The position numbers and the translations under genes were made by a program. A stretch of 64,000 bases of DNA. Source: Aphis gossypii (Eukaryota; Arthropoda; Insecta; Hemiptera; Aphididae). Every line of letters starts with the position of its first letter. Position 1 is the stretch's first letter. Below the pieces are notes generated by a model. It was not told the origin of the DNA and searched no databases. It saw only the letters and a list, made by a program, of their open reading frames with translations. Below, in pieces: positions 24,330 to 36,712 of this stretch. Location: contig NC_065533.1 of the NCBI RefSeq assembly GCF_020184175.1, positions 44,616,351 through 44,680,350 of the forward strand. Direction: 5' to 3'.

Positions 24330-25878
24330 TCTCAGATGTTAAATATTTTAATATTTTAATAATAATAATATTTTTATAGTTTTTGTAGGTTCTAGTTTAT
24401 TCAAGTGCATAGCATTAGTAATAAAATATTTTTTTTCGTGTTTTTACAAAATAAAAATATAAATAAAAAATATATTATATTGTATATCCAAAATATATTA
24501 TAGGAGGTGAATATGTTAGGTATAAAGTTAAACTAAATATTGACTTGCAGATGAAACATAGATACATGCAACAAATAAACCTCTCCTGATAAATAATTTA
24601 TAGATGATACCGCATGGTAGACATTATACTATCATAAATATATATGTATCATAAAATACAATAATTAATAGACACGCGTTATTATGAAAGTACTAAAGCC
24701 TGATACATTATAATATATATTCATATGTTTAGTAATATACCTGTAATATGTGCCTTCCACAACATGTTTAGAGTTTGGACATCATCTCGTCGCAGCAGAA
24801 TACATAATTGATAATAGTAAACTAATTTATGAGCCTTCGCTTGGTTACGATTCTAAAAAGTCCTCTACCGTAGACACACTATATACAGCCGAACCTGCCG
24901 AACTGCAACGGGTGCCTAGTCATTATTATTAGTATTATTATTCGCACTTGTGCATCGCCGTAAAGGATAATATATTATACGATGATAATGGTAATAATAA
25001 TATTATTATGTTCTGTTGATAACCCTACGGTGTGTGCTTGGAGGTTATGATCTAGAGTGGATAATAGATTTTGTTTGGTACGTTGACACTTTGAAAACCG
25101 AAATTTTGAAATAGCGCGTCCTGAAGAAATAAATTCAATACGCTTAATATGTAGTTTGTTATAATTAATTAATTTCACCAGTGTCGAATGAACACGATCG
25201 TCATTTTACAATTTGATTTCGAATACAGTGTAATTTGTAATAAAGTATTGTACCTATCTAACGATATGCCTGAAACCCAGGATCGTTCCCAACGTCTAGA
25301 TTGGTATTTAGTGTGACTCTATATTGGACTCTGCGTTTTAGTTAGACTAATTTTCAGAGAAATATTATTATATCTGCATCACAAACATTTTTTCTGCAGT
25401 TGAAGCTATTCCTATTTTCTCCTAATTAATTAGTTTCTTAGTATATCCTTTTTATGGTTACTCACTACACTCATCCAATTTAGAATATTTAGTAGAATAT
25501 TCACTACTGATACACTCATCTTCTTTTATGTTGTATTTTCCACTACTAAATATTCTGATTCATATAACATTACTGACTTCACAACCGATTTGTAAAATAT
25601 AACTTTTGGTTTCAACGATATGTACTTGTCACACTGGATATTTGACCGCTTCTCTCTAATTCAAAAAAAAGCAAGTTAACTACTTAATACCTCTTCTTAA
25701 TATCTACCGTGTTTAAACTTAGTTTAACAATATTTATATTTAAAATAATTCACGCGACATCGTTAATATTCATATGTAATATTATACAGGTCTTCTTGAT
25801 AAGAAATTGAAATAACTCGAGTGATCTGACCCGCATCGTCAACGAGCCAACGAGCAACCCTATAAGCATTGAATAATA
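24330..25878. other. AT-rich DNA downstream of the gene
   Basis: No supported feature. The stretch 24750-24932 is an open frame without splice sites or recognisable content. Confidence 0.5.
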
Positions 25879-25891
25879 TTGTACTATAATG

Positions 25892-25924
25892 TTATTATTA
25901 TTATTATCATCATCATTATCATTA
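25892..25924. repeat. (ATT)/(ATC)n microsatellite
   Basis: TTA/TTATCA repeats that also inflate the open frame crossing them with a run of isoleucines. Confidence 0.85.
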
Positions 25925-26253
25925 TGACGTGTACCAAAACAAAACTGGCGGCAGTCGCGATAAACGTACGCGCACTCGCGATACGGTATTTAACGACCGC
26001 AAAGACTTGGGACTCGTCCAATCCTTTTGGCTCTATTGAGCCTTTCAATCAATTACCCTCTGTAAAGAGTATACCGAGGGCGCCCTATTCTACTGCGTTA
26101 ATGGTTAGCGATGTGGCTCGTCTTGTATTTCTCAGGTATATTATATCATCCTATACATTCATAAAATCAAAGTTAACTCTGGACCGGAGTGCTGCAGCCG
26201 TTGTACTCCTGTGCTCAATAATACGGATAAAAAATAATAATATTAAATATTAG
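25924..26253 (+). other. Unassigned coding-like frame
   Basis: After the microsatellite the plus strand stays open to a TAA at about 26251-26253, first possible clean ATG at 25924 (MTCTKTKLAAVAINV). Composition is balanced and CpG-rich, and CTCAG/GTATAT at about 26135 could be a donor. The minus strand over the same bases also reads as one frame with about three stops, containing GALGILFTEGN and VFAVVKYRIAS, so this could equally be a decayed gene on the other strand. No domain recognised; it may be regulatory DNA. Confidence 0.25.
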
Positions 26254-26259
26254 GTATTT

Positions 26260-28760
26260 ATAAACGTTTTTGAGCCGGTGTTCCATTACCAACTACCAGA
26301 TCGGCGGTGTAAACCGTGTAATTAACACGTTGCCGACCGATTGAAATTATTCTACTATTCTACCGTGCGGGGTTATTAATGACTATAGTTAAATCGTTTT
26401 ACCTAAATCATACTATAGGTAGGTACACAGTTTGATACGTATAAAAACACGTCTCCGACGGTACACGCCGTTTATAGTGCAGGACTACCGGCTTTATACC
26501 AGTCGGCGTAGAACCACGGTCCGAACGAGAATGAGGCGTTTTAATGTCCCGTTACGTATTAATATATTATCATAATACAATATAATACGCCTAAAATAAA
26601 ATCATTCAAAATTAAAAACATAGTCGCGTGGAATATAATATAAGCTAATAGTTAAAATACGACGCACACATTTTAATAGATTCGAGTTTTAAAAACCCTC
26701 GTACGTACAATACACGCTATATAATATTATTATAGTTTTTAATGGGACAGAGTGAACGGAGTGCGCGTTTAACGTTTCGAAGCCTTTTACGTATACAGTC
26801 GTGTTGAATAATTGAATATAACGATACACGTGTTTTAAATATAGGTATATACAGTTCATACGCCTGCGACAAGAATATGTCGTCGACATACTCTGCCGGT
26901 CCTTCGTATTTTACGACTATATCATTATATATAGGTATATATTATTAAAATATCACCGACGGCCATCGACGCGATAATTGTACGTATTATAAATTATAAT
27001 ATTCACCTGCAGTATTATTATAGCTTTTAAATTGACTCATCATCGTCAAACCTGTTACTCGTCGATCGTAAATATTACCTATATACAGTACCTACCTATA
27101 AATACCTAATACACATGTTGTAATATTTTTATATATATACGTATACAATATACACGTTACGGTATTATTAAAAAAAAAAGGACACACACACAAGTCCTAC
27201 ACGCGAGTTTTATCACATGGGTCGCGTAATAATAATGATATTCGGGGGTATAATATTATAGTATTAATATAATAAAACAAGAACATTTAAAGTTTCACGC
27301 TGTGTGTCGAAGCAACGATAATAGGAATAATAAAAATAATAAAAAATAATATATCGTTGACGGCGTCCATTAGCCGGTAAAAAAATCGAATAAATTGTAT
27401 TTATATCGTCTTAGTTTTCCATTACCTCAACAATAATATTAGAAAATGCCCGTATTATACCGGACGATATTGTTTATGGTTGTCATTCAGTGAAAAAGAC
27501 GGTTCTTCGATATCCTATTCGCTGCGACCGTGACGGAACTTCAAAAACTAGTAAACGCACTGCAGGCGGTACACCGACCACCTGACTTTTATTCATAAAT
27601 CGAGGTGTTTATTTTCATTCATGGCAGCTCTAGAAATGTGGCGAATAAATCGAGCGTGGAAGATATAGTGACGACGTGAAAAAAATAAACTCGAACGTAG
27701 TATAATATCGTATGCCCAGCTACATTATACTAGTAATGTATAATAATAATATGATATGTATGGCCTGCGTACATAGATGAAGAGTAATTCACCAAAAAAT
27801 ATTATGATCGCCCACATTTTTTTATGGCCACGTGTTTTTAATTTTTTAAAAACCGATATTACACTATTGTTATCCGTACCTACATCTGACGCTGAATATT
27901 GCAGATAATCAGTGCTTCCGGTGATCGGTAATGCCGAAGCGGTCTTTAATTTTAATTTTTTTTTTTTTTTGTCCGGAAAATCAAGGGTTAATAGTGTATG
28001 GTTAGTGTTATTTCATCGATAAATTTGAAGGGATGGCTGGAGGAAGAGGTCGAACCTCGCGTAACCCCCTTGAACAGACCCTTGCGTGTGCGCTAAGAGT
28101 TTAATTGCGATAGGCGTACAATTAATCATATAAGCGCGTTCGTGTTGTCGAGTCGTTAACGCATATATAAAAACCAATAAATACAATATTATGTTGTGAA
28201 AAAAAAACTTGCCATGGACACATCTCTCTGACGGTATAACCACCGCGAGTAACCTGGGGGTGTATTATATTAGTAAGTGTGCGTGAGTGTGTAGTCTGAG
28301 TGCGTTGTTTCGTATCGTAGGTATATTATTGAACAATACTAGCACGTACTCCCGGATAATCGAAATAATCCATCGAAAGGTAACAGTATAATAACGTTTT
28401 AATAATATTGTTATTATTATTCATGGTATAATATTTATTGTTACTATTTTCGAAAAAAAAAACGAACCCCCCACTCCCGACAAGCACTATTCACGATACA
28501 TAGCCGTGAACGCGGCGTGTTTTAACATGATGCCTATACCACGAGTATTTTTTGGACATTATGAGATATCGTTTTAATCAAACCCGACGAAAAAAAATAT
28601 ATATAGGTACGAGACTATATACATTTACGCCATCGCTACAACACGAGCCTCGGGCCCATCGAGTACGGCGCGTGTGTGTAATGATATAATATATTATTAT
28701 ACGCGACGTGTCTGTACACGTCATGTTTTACAACTTTATTACGCTATATATTCACGAATG
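26260..28760. other. Mixed, CpG-enriched non-coding DNA
   Basis: Alternates between AT-rich runs and patches rich in CG dinucleotides (26280-26540, 27480-27660, 28480-28680). No exon with paired splice sites was found. It may hold regulatory sequence. Confidence 0.35.
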
Positions 28761-30292
28761 ACCGGATTCGCGATCGATGAGCGTTAATTTTAATTTCGAT
28801 ATTTCCCGAAAGCATAATATACTACTTAACAATAGTGGGTAGGCGCATATTGTTATGTAATGTGAGAATATAATATATGACGTGTGGATTTTCATATTCC
28901 CATAAATATTATGCTCGTTGAATAAATGAGCACGGAAGAACGGCTGAAAACCCCATAATGAGTGTATTTTTCGGCGATAAGTGTATAAAAACACACAATT
29001 TGCGTTCAAATACTGATAAAATTTTCGAAACATAGAAGGTCGACTAGCGCTTAGAATTTTACTAGAGCCAGAAAAGGTAATAATCGAATTATTTCACTCA
29101 TTTCAACAACAATATTGCATAAAATCTACTTATTAACGAATATTAATATTATTTGCATATTCAATGTAATATAATAATGTCTATTGTTTTTATTATAACG
29201 AATAAGTATATACGTAGCTACCATTTAAATATTATAATAATTAGGATGTGGGTTCATGTATAATTTATTATACATCTGTCGTGAATGAAGATAATTAAAT
29301 GATTCTACTAAATAAATACAATACCGAGACTATAAGTATTTTTTTTTTAACCAAATAGTTGACTTTACATATGTTTACATATTTAAATTCTATTAAATAA
29401 TGTAAAATTATTATAACTTATTTTCTTAAATTATCCAAACATTCAAATTATAGATTTATACTTTTATGTTTGATTAAAGAAATACATGCACGTATTTTTT
29501 AGTTTTAAACTAAATGCATATAAATCTGAAAATTAATAATCATGTAAAAATATATTGTTATTCCTAATGGATAATTTAACAATAACATTTATATAGTATA
29601 ATATATAAACGAGTTATTATAGTTGTAGATCTTTGTTTAAGAAGTCAAATGATTTAAAAAAATCTGTCTATCTGAACCTGCTGTTAAAACACTCGTTTAC
29701 TTTTAAAAGTATGGAAGATTTATTGGGCTTGTGCACATGTGCACATCGAATGGTCTTATCATCTTAAAATCATTAAATAATGAAATGTTCTGTGTTCCCT
29801 ATTTTCTTCGAAAAAAATCATAACAATTCTAAGATAGCGTATAGAATATGCCATGTCAACTTTAAAAGGAAATCGCTTACAAGTTCTGTAGAATGATCGG
29901 ATCCAATGAAATTCAAACATTATCTGTTTTTTACCTAAGTACAATGCGAACGTAACATTTTACTGTTCCAATATGAGGTTAGGAGTGCAGATTTCGATAA
30001 TCATCATAGTAAGATTAGCATGTCTTAACAAAAAAAAACAACGCTTTCCGATTAATTAATTCTGACGGCTATTCGTATTGAATATTACAACGATCAGCGT
30101 GTCTTAAAGATAACATTAAAAAAAAAAAAAAAATATTATAGAATGATTATCTCTCAGTTATATTGTATTAAATAAATATCATACTCGTGTGTAATAGTGT
30201 AATCGTTATGTGTTCTATGCTCCATGAGTTAGTCACCCTAATTACGCACAAAATATACATGTTAGTATGAAATATTCTCAAAATATTTATTA

Positions 30293-30322
30293 CAGCGGAT
30301 AACGATTGGATGAAATCCGCTG
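30293..30322. repeat. Perfect 8-bp stem-loop
   Basis: CAGCGGAT and ATCCGCTG enclose a 14-base loop. Confidence 0.55.
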
Positions 30323-30617
30323 AATAATTTACTTTTTATCTCAATAACAAATATAATATTATAATGACGATAACAATTTATTATCGAAGATAAAATGAAA
30401 CGAACGCGAGTTAGCAAAGTAAATAATAGAAACGAAGGGAGCCTCGAGTTAAAAAACGCGCAGACGTCTAAACTGTTTCGATTTGATGGTGCGATAACAC
30501 AAAGCTTAATTGATTCAATTTTAATCTTACCGAACCAAATACAAAAGAATCGGCTTAGAATATTAACAAGGCATGCATAAATAATACTCGTAGAACCGAT
30601 TAAACGATATGCAAACA

Positions 30618-30638
30618 CAGCGCATTGAAATTGCGCTG
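30618..30638. repeat. Perfect 7-bp stem-loop
   Basis: CAGCGCA and TGCGCTG enclose a 7-base loop. Confidence 0.5.
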
Positions 30639-31181
30639 CATCGTAAAAAAAAAACGACTTTGCATCGCAAAAAACAGCCAATATCGTAATACTCTATTAT
30701 AATAATATAATATAGTATTAAATAACAATGCATACTACTAATATGAAATACTTTACAGTAATATCTAATACGAAAATCTGTGTGTCTTGTGTGATGTGTA
30801 TATCATCGGTTATCGATGATACTCGTCCGGATTCACTCTCCATGAAAACGGGTAAAGCGTTCGAAACTCTCTTAGTCCCATGCTTCGAAAACTCTAAAAT
30901 TAATTCACTAAAACGCTAGAGCTGATGAAGTTCATATATGAATATCGTCAAACGTGTTCCGGAAGTTATTCAAACGGCAGCGAATGCAGGACACATATTC
31001 GAATTGTCGAATCGCAACGGTGATAAAATTAACAAGGATAATAGTTTATCGATAGCTCGTATTCCACTATGCTAAACTCAATTCTGTATTGACTTCAGCT
31101 CTTGTAGGGTACACGGGATCACCGAATAATGTATTTTATTTCTACTGAAAACAATTTTTTATTTATTTGTTTCTTAGTTGT

Positions 31182-31206
31182 TATATATATATATATATAT
31201 ATATAT
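31182..31206. repeat. (TA)n microsatellite
   Basis: About twelve TA units. Confidence 0.9.
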
Positions 31207-34200
31207 TATTTAAACGTCGCTAAACTATTGTAGTAAACTTTAATCATGTCGTTGTGTGTATTTTGGAATATATTGAATTGCTTATGCCTTTAGTGGATCT
31301 ATTACGTGCCATATGATTATTTATTATAATTGTCAACGTTTTCTAAAGTTTTTAATTAATACTCAACATATACAAAAATGTAACGATTTAACATATTTTA
31401 ATGACTTATAGGTATTAATATTTATAATTTATTGAACGTTTTCATCTATGTTTAATTAATTAGAAATTTAAATCGATAAAAATAATGTTTAACGCTTATT
31501 CGTTGAAATATCAATATAATATAGAAACTTCTAAGCCACCTATTTAAGTCATCTATACAGATATTTTGCTTAAGTATTTTAAAATTAATATTCTGTTTTA
31601 TATGTTATGTATGACGTCATAAGAACGTTAGTAAGTACGCCTTCTAAAATTAATTGCAACTCAATTTTAATGAGATAAATATACTATAATAGGTACAAAG
31701 TAAAATTTGTATCGCGATTTTTAGTTTGATTATTTAGATTCGAACCGGACCACCCAGCCATTGTAAACAGCGCATTATTTATATTTAAACGATTTTTTAA
31801 TCAAGTAGAGTCATCGAGTTTCATTTTATTACCTATATACTATGCAATCTAAACGATATATTAAAATATTTTATCGCTTTGGATACTTGTTAGTGATTTG
31901 ATAAACATCACATCAAAACATCGGAACAAGTATCAAAAAGTGGTTTTTTAATTGGATATTAGAATGATTTTAAAATTCATTAAATACTGTTATACTTTAC
32001 GTGAACCGTCTAATGACACATAATTTCTTGGAATATATCTTATTTTATACTATTATATTAAACAGTATTGATTGCAAATTCACGCAATTTATCAAGGTGA
32101 CATATTCTAGCACTTACGAGAAAGAATTTAGTTCTAGTATGATAATTTATACTAAAACAGTTAAATAATATTTAATATTCTTTACGGAAAACTATAATTT
32201 TCATAATTTATATCTTATTATGATTACAAAAAAACTCGTATTCTTCTGTAATACAATGATTTTATTATTAATTTTACCACAAAAAAAATAAAATATTATA
32301 CATATTATCATATTATTATGCTGATTTATTTGATGCGTACCTACTGCGTGAAAATTGTTCTCATGGTCAAATTTAATTACTAATTATAATAAAATATTTT
32401 ATAATATCATAATGGTAGCTATTGTATTGTGATTCTTGAGTAGGTATATTATATTATCTTTACGGTAGAAACAATTAATTTGTCCGGAATGATTTGAATA
32501 AAGTTTATGTTATTGTGAATCGTATAAACGCATTTGAGTTGTATTAATATTTCCCACGCGAAAAATATTATAATTAACTACCTATTGTTTTGAAATAATA
32601 TTATTATAGATGTGGAAACAGTGCTTATAAAATGTAAATTTGTAATATCGTAGTATATCATACTAATTATATTTTATCAATATCGTATGACGTGTAACTG
32701 TATGATATCTAATGGAAAATTGGGAATTTAGAATTTTTAACATCTAACAAGTAAATTTAGAATCACAAAGCAATTGTTTGCTATTGATGTTTTTTTTAAA
32801 TATTTAAGTCATTAGTTTAATTTTGTTTTAGAAATATTGGAACATTCTATGAAGACTGTTAAAGTTCATGTTGGACAAATAATACTATTAATTTATGAAT
32901 GTTCAACGGGAAAATTATAATAAGGTAAATAATTGTTTGCTTAAACGGAACAAATTTTTAGTGGACGATTGATTTACTGAACATAAAAAATCTGTATATC
33001 ATAACACAGTACACACGGTATATAGAAACTTAATTTTGAAAAACTTACTTGCTGTTTATTTTATACAAAATTTACCGAACGTCTTTAAACTTTACAGACT
33101 AATTTATAATACGTTTATGGCAATTTTTTAAAAGAAAATTTTCGTCATTCGATTGGCGTAAAATCGTATTTTCATATTTACAGAAAAATATTCATACTCA
33201 CACACATATTAACCATACATATATATATATATTTAGTTTTTGTTTACTGTTGTATTGGTTTATGTTGTAATAGTATGCTTGGGCAAAGAAAAAAAACGGT
33301 TCAACATTTGTTTAGGACATTTATATAGCGTAGGTGTATGCATAGAATTTGTAGTGTAAAAGCTTACAATGTCGTAAATATCAACTGAAAAAATATATAC
33401 ATACATATATATATTTTACAGTGAAACGCACAAAATTGTACAACTCTTGTTAACTATAAAGATACCTACTACATGTGTTCATACATAATTTTTTTACCAA
33501 GAGACATATTTTATTTTTATTTTAATATTTAGTAGACCGTAAACACTATATGTACATATACAATTTGTAATTTTTCTTATTTAAAAAAATTATATTTCTT
33601 TATTATATTATATTTCTGTTCATCGTAAAACGGTTAATTAAATACTCGATAAATATATATGGATAGAAATATGTATACCGGATTAGCTACAATTTATGTT
33701 ATCATAAATGAACTATTGATATTAAAATTGTCATCTTAATTTTTAATACCTAGTATTCTGAGGTGGTGATGAATTACTATTAATAGAACCTAGCAAGCTT
33801 TGTTCTTTTTAAATGGTTCAAAGTGTAAAAAACACACATTTTTCTCACAATTCTCATCAATAGTCAAAATTGTTCTTAAAGTTAGGTTAGTAGTCGTAAA
33901 TAATATAAATAAAAGATCCAAAATTTACAACTAAACAAGATAGGTAGAAGTAGTAAATTGTTTCCAAGGACATTTAAATTAGTTATCGAAATATTGTTTC
34001 TCGAGATAATAATATATTGTGTTTCAAGGACAGAAAGTGTGCTATTTCATTAGTGAACATAGTGAGGCTAAATTTTCTCTAACACTGAAATTTCCTTCCC
34101 ATATACCACCACCGATTTAATAATATATAGTATAATAACTCCATCCATACTAAAACGTTTTTGCTGTTTTTTTTTATTAAGATTCACCAAATTATTTCAT

Positions 34201-35620
34201 AGAATAACACGAAAATAATCTAATTCACTTACTGACTTATACTTGATATATCGGACAAAATTTCAAAACTTAACCATACACATATGTATTTTAATTTATA
34301 GAAGCCGGTAAAGAGATTTTACTGTTCGCCAAAGTGGAAAAATGTAATTTTCTAACGCTTCAACTGGCATTAAAATTAAACTGTCGATGCAAAAAAAAAA
34401 AAAAAATAACAAAAATAATCAATTTTAATCTTATATTCAACAGATCATAAATCATATATGTTTCACATTCTTATTTAACATTTTCAATCCTAATTAAATA
34501 TTTAAGATTTTAAAATCAAATCTTTACACATAACTAAAGTCTGACAAGTTTTCAAACAGTTTCTGGTGAAACTTAAATGGGTGTATTAAAATTGACTTAT
34601 CGTCTTTGTTTATTAAATTTCTATCATATAAATAATAGCATACATTTATTTTTCAGAATTTATCGTTTTAGATATAATATTTAGATATTTTTTAGGTATA
34701 ATACGGATAAACATTTTTACATAAAACTTGAAACAAAATATCGATAATAATAAAATTGCACTAGTAAATTTTAATTATTGACTTATCAACAACATTTAAA
34801 GACAATCATAAAAAGATCAAATTGTCCATCGTGGATAGAAATAGCTTATTTTCATTAAGTAAAATTTGACACTATGCTTGATACTCGTCTGAAACTATTT
34901 TTAATTTGTTTCTAGAATTTCATATTATTTTAATTTTCTGTGGAAAAATAAAATGCGTTTTATTGTATACATATTAATAAATAATTTGTGTTGTTTTTAA
35001 TGAAATAAAGTTTAAATTGAGTTTTAGAAGTGTCAAAGTTACAGAATGAATATAATTATATTTAATTACAATAAAGGTCAAATTTGCGTTTTAGTAATAA
35101 TTATGAAACGATAATTTTATCATGAAATTTATTTTGTCGTATAAGACGCATAATATTATAAAACAAGCTTTATAAACATGAACTTAAGACGTAATTTATA
35201 AACAATATTAAATAACACTTTTTTTTATTAATATAAAGTTATTTGAACATAACAGTTTTTTAAAATTATTTATATTTCTTAACCTATACTTACGCAACGT
35301 TTAAATGCAAGGTTTACCTTCATGACTCGCATTATATTACTTAATTAATTAATCAATTTGTTTTAACTATATTATCAAAAGGTTATATATAAAAGTATAT
35401 TTTTACCAAAAACTGCTTAGTTCGTTATTTTTACTTCTTACGATGATTTAAACATCAGCACCAATAATATTTTATGCTTAAAATAAACCAATATAGTCCA
35501 AAAACTGAGATAAATAATAATGATGAGATTTCAAGGGAAAGGTAATTATTATTTATTCTTATTGGTAAACAACCAATAAAGTAATGGGTTATATTTAAAC
35601 GTCAAAAATCTAAACTCTTA

Positions 35621-36712
35621 TAAGAATAACTTATAAGAAACTTTGTATTAAATTTTCAAATATTTTGATAAGGCAAAAAAAATTTTATCTATACTTCAAA
35701 AAAAAATTTCCAGAAAAATTGAAAATTTCAGTTGTTTATAAATAGCTCAAAAAAAGTCAAAATAATTTTAAATTCAAATCATATGAAGAAGATGCCAATC
35801 TAAATAACTGGTGAATTTTTCAAGTATCTACAACTTATAATTTTTGAATAATAACAAATATTTAAAAACGTTTAAGGATAAATTGTTATTGTTACGCTAT
35901 TTCGTGAAAATTTAAAATTCAAACGCACTTAAAATTGTCCCTATAATGATGCTTCGAGTTTTTTCTATTGCTATTTGAAGGAAAACTTATTGAAAACTTA
36001 GTGTTGTATTTTAAATCCTTAGTTATAAACAAAACAATTTTATGATTTTTCAACTTCAAAATTACTTGTAAATTTTCACGATTTCGACATACTTCGTACA
36101 AATTTTAACTATAAACGCTTATAAAAAAAAATTGTGACTAATGATTTTTAACTTTTTTTTAGCTAAAATAAGAACAACTCAAATGGAACCTTGTATTAAA
36201 TTTTCAAGTTTTTTGGTCATCCAAAATTTTTTTATCGACACTTAAAAAAAAAATTCTCATAAAAATCGAAAATTTTAGTGGTTTATAAATAACTCAAAAA
36301 AATTCAAATTTTTTTAAAATTTAACTGTATATAGAATACACTAACATAAACATCAGGTGAAAATTTCAAGTATTAACAGTGATTAGTTTTTGAATTACTA
36401 CCATATAAAACAATCGATTTAGTCGACAACTGGTTTTGCGAAAAAATTCTCATTTTCCGTCATTTTTTTTTTGTTTTTCTCAATTTTTTTTTGAAAACTG
36501 TTGGAAAATGTTTATTTTTTACCTCTACAATACACCAAGGACACCAATACACTTTGCCATTGGAAACCACCCCTGAAGTTTGAAATTGAAGTATTATTTC
36601 GATTAGTTAAGCTGTACACAGACACAAAAAAAAAACACACACACACCATTGTAAAATCAATACATTCATCACTTCGTTCAGAATCTAATATCAATGTGAC
36701 AATACCGATCTA
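35621..36712. repeat. Tandemly duplicated AT-rich repeat
   Basis: A segment starting at 35621 (TAAGAATAACTTATAAGAAA) recurs about 548 bases on at 36169 (TAAGAACAACTCAAATGGAA). Both copies continue through CTTGTATTAAATTTTCAA, GAAAATTT(C/T)AGT, GTTTATAAATA and TTTCAAGTAT over roughly 245 bases, with many substitutions. The right end, near 36665-36690 (CATTCATCACTTCGTTCAGA), looks like a repeat terminus, and a partial, inverted match to it (ATTCTGAGCGAAATTGAT) lies at 18911-18928. I take it as a diverged, non-coding interspersed repeat with an internal duplication; its class is unknown. Open frames inside it are not genes. Confidence 0.55.

Larger units (their letters stand above)
28761..35620. 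other. AT-rich non-coding DNA
   Basis: No supported gene, although 30262-30681 (minus) and 30395-30919 (plus) contain overlapping open frames on both strands. The small stem-loops at 30293-30322 and 30618-30638 and the TA repeat at 31182-31206 are the visible structures. Confidence 0.5.

Noticed and set aside
30262..30681. 139-codon minus-strand open frame
   Set aside because: Overlapped by an equally open plus-strand frame, no recognisable domain, and ends within AT-rich sequence.
31737..31765. GATTCGAACC resembling a reversed tRNA B box
   Set aside because: No matching A box or acceptor stem at the right distance.
34755..34766. AATTGCACTAGT, identical to the first 12 bases of the miR-92/310 family
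   Set aside because: The match stops after 12 bases and the upstream sequence does not fold back to form a precursor.
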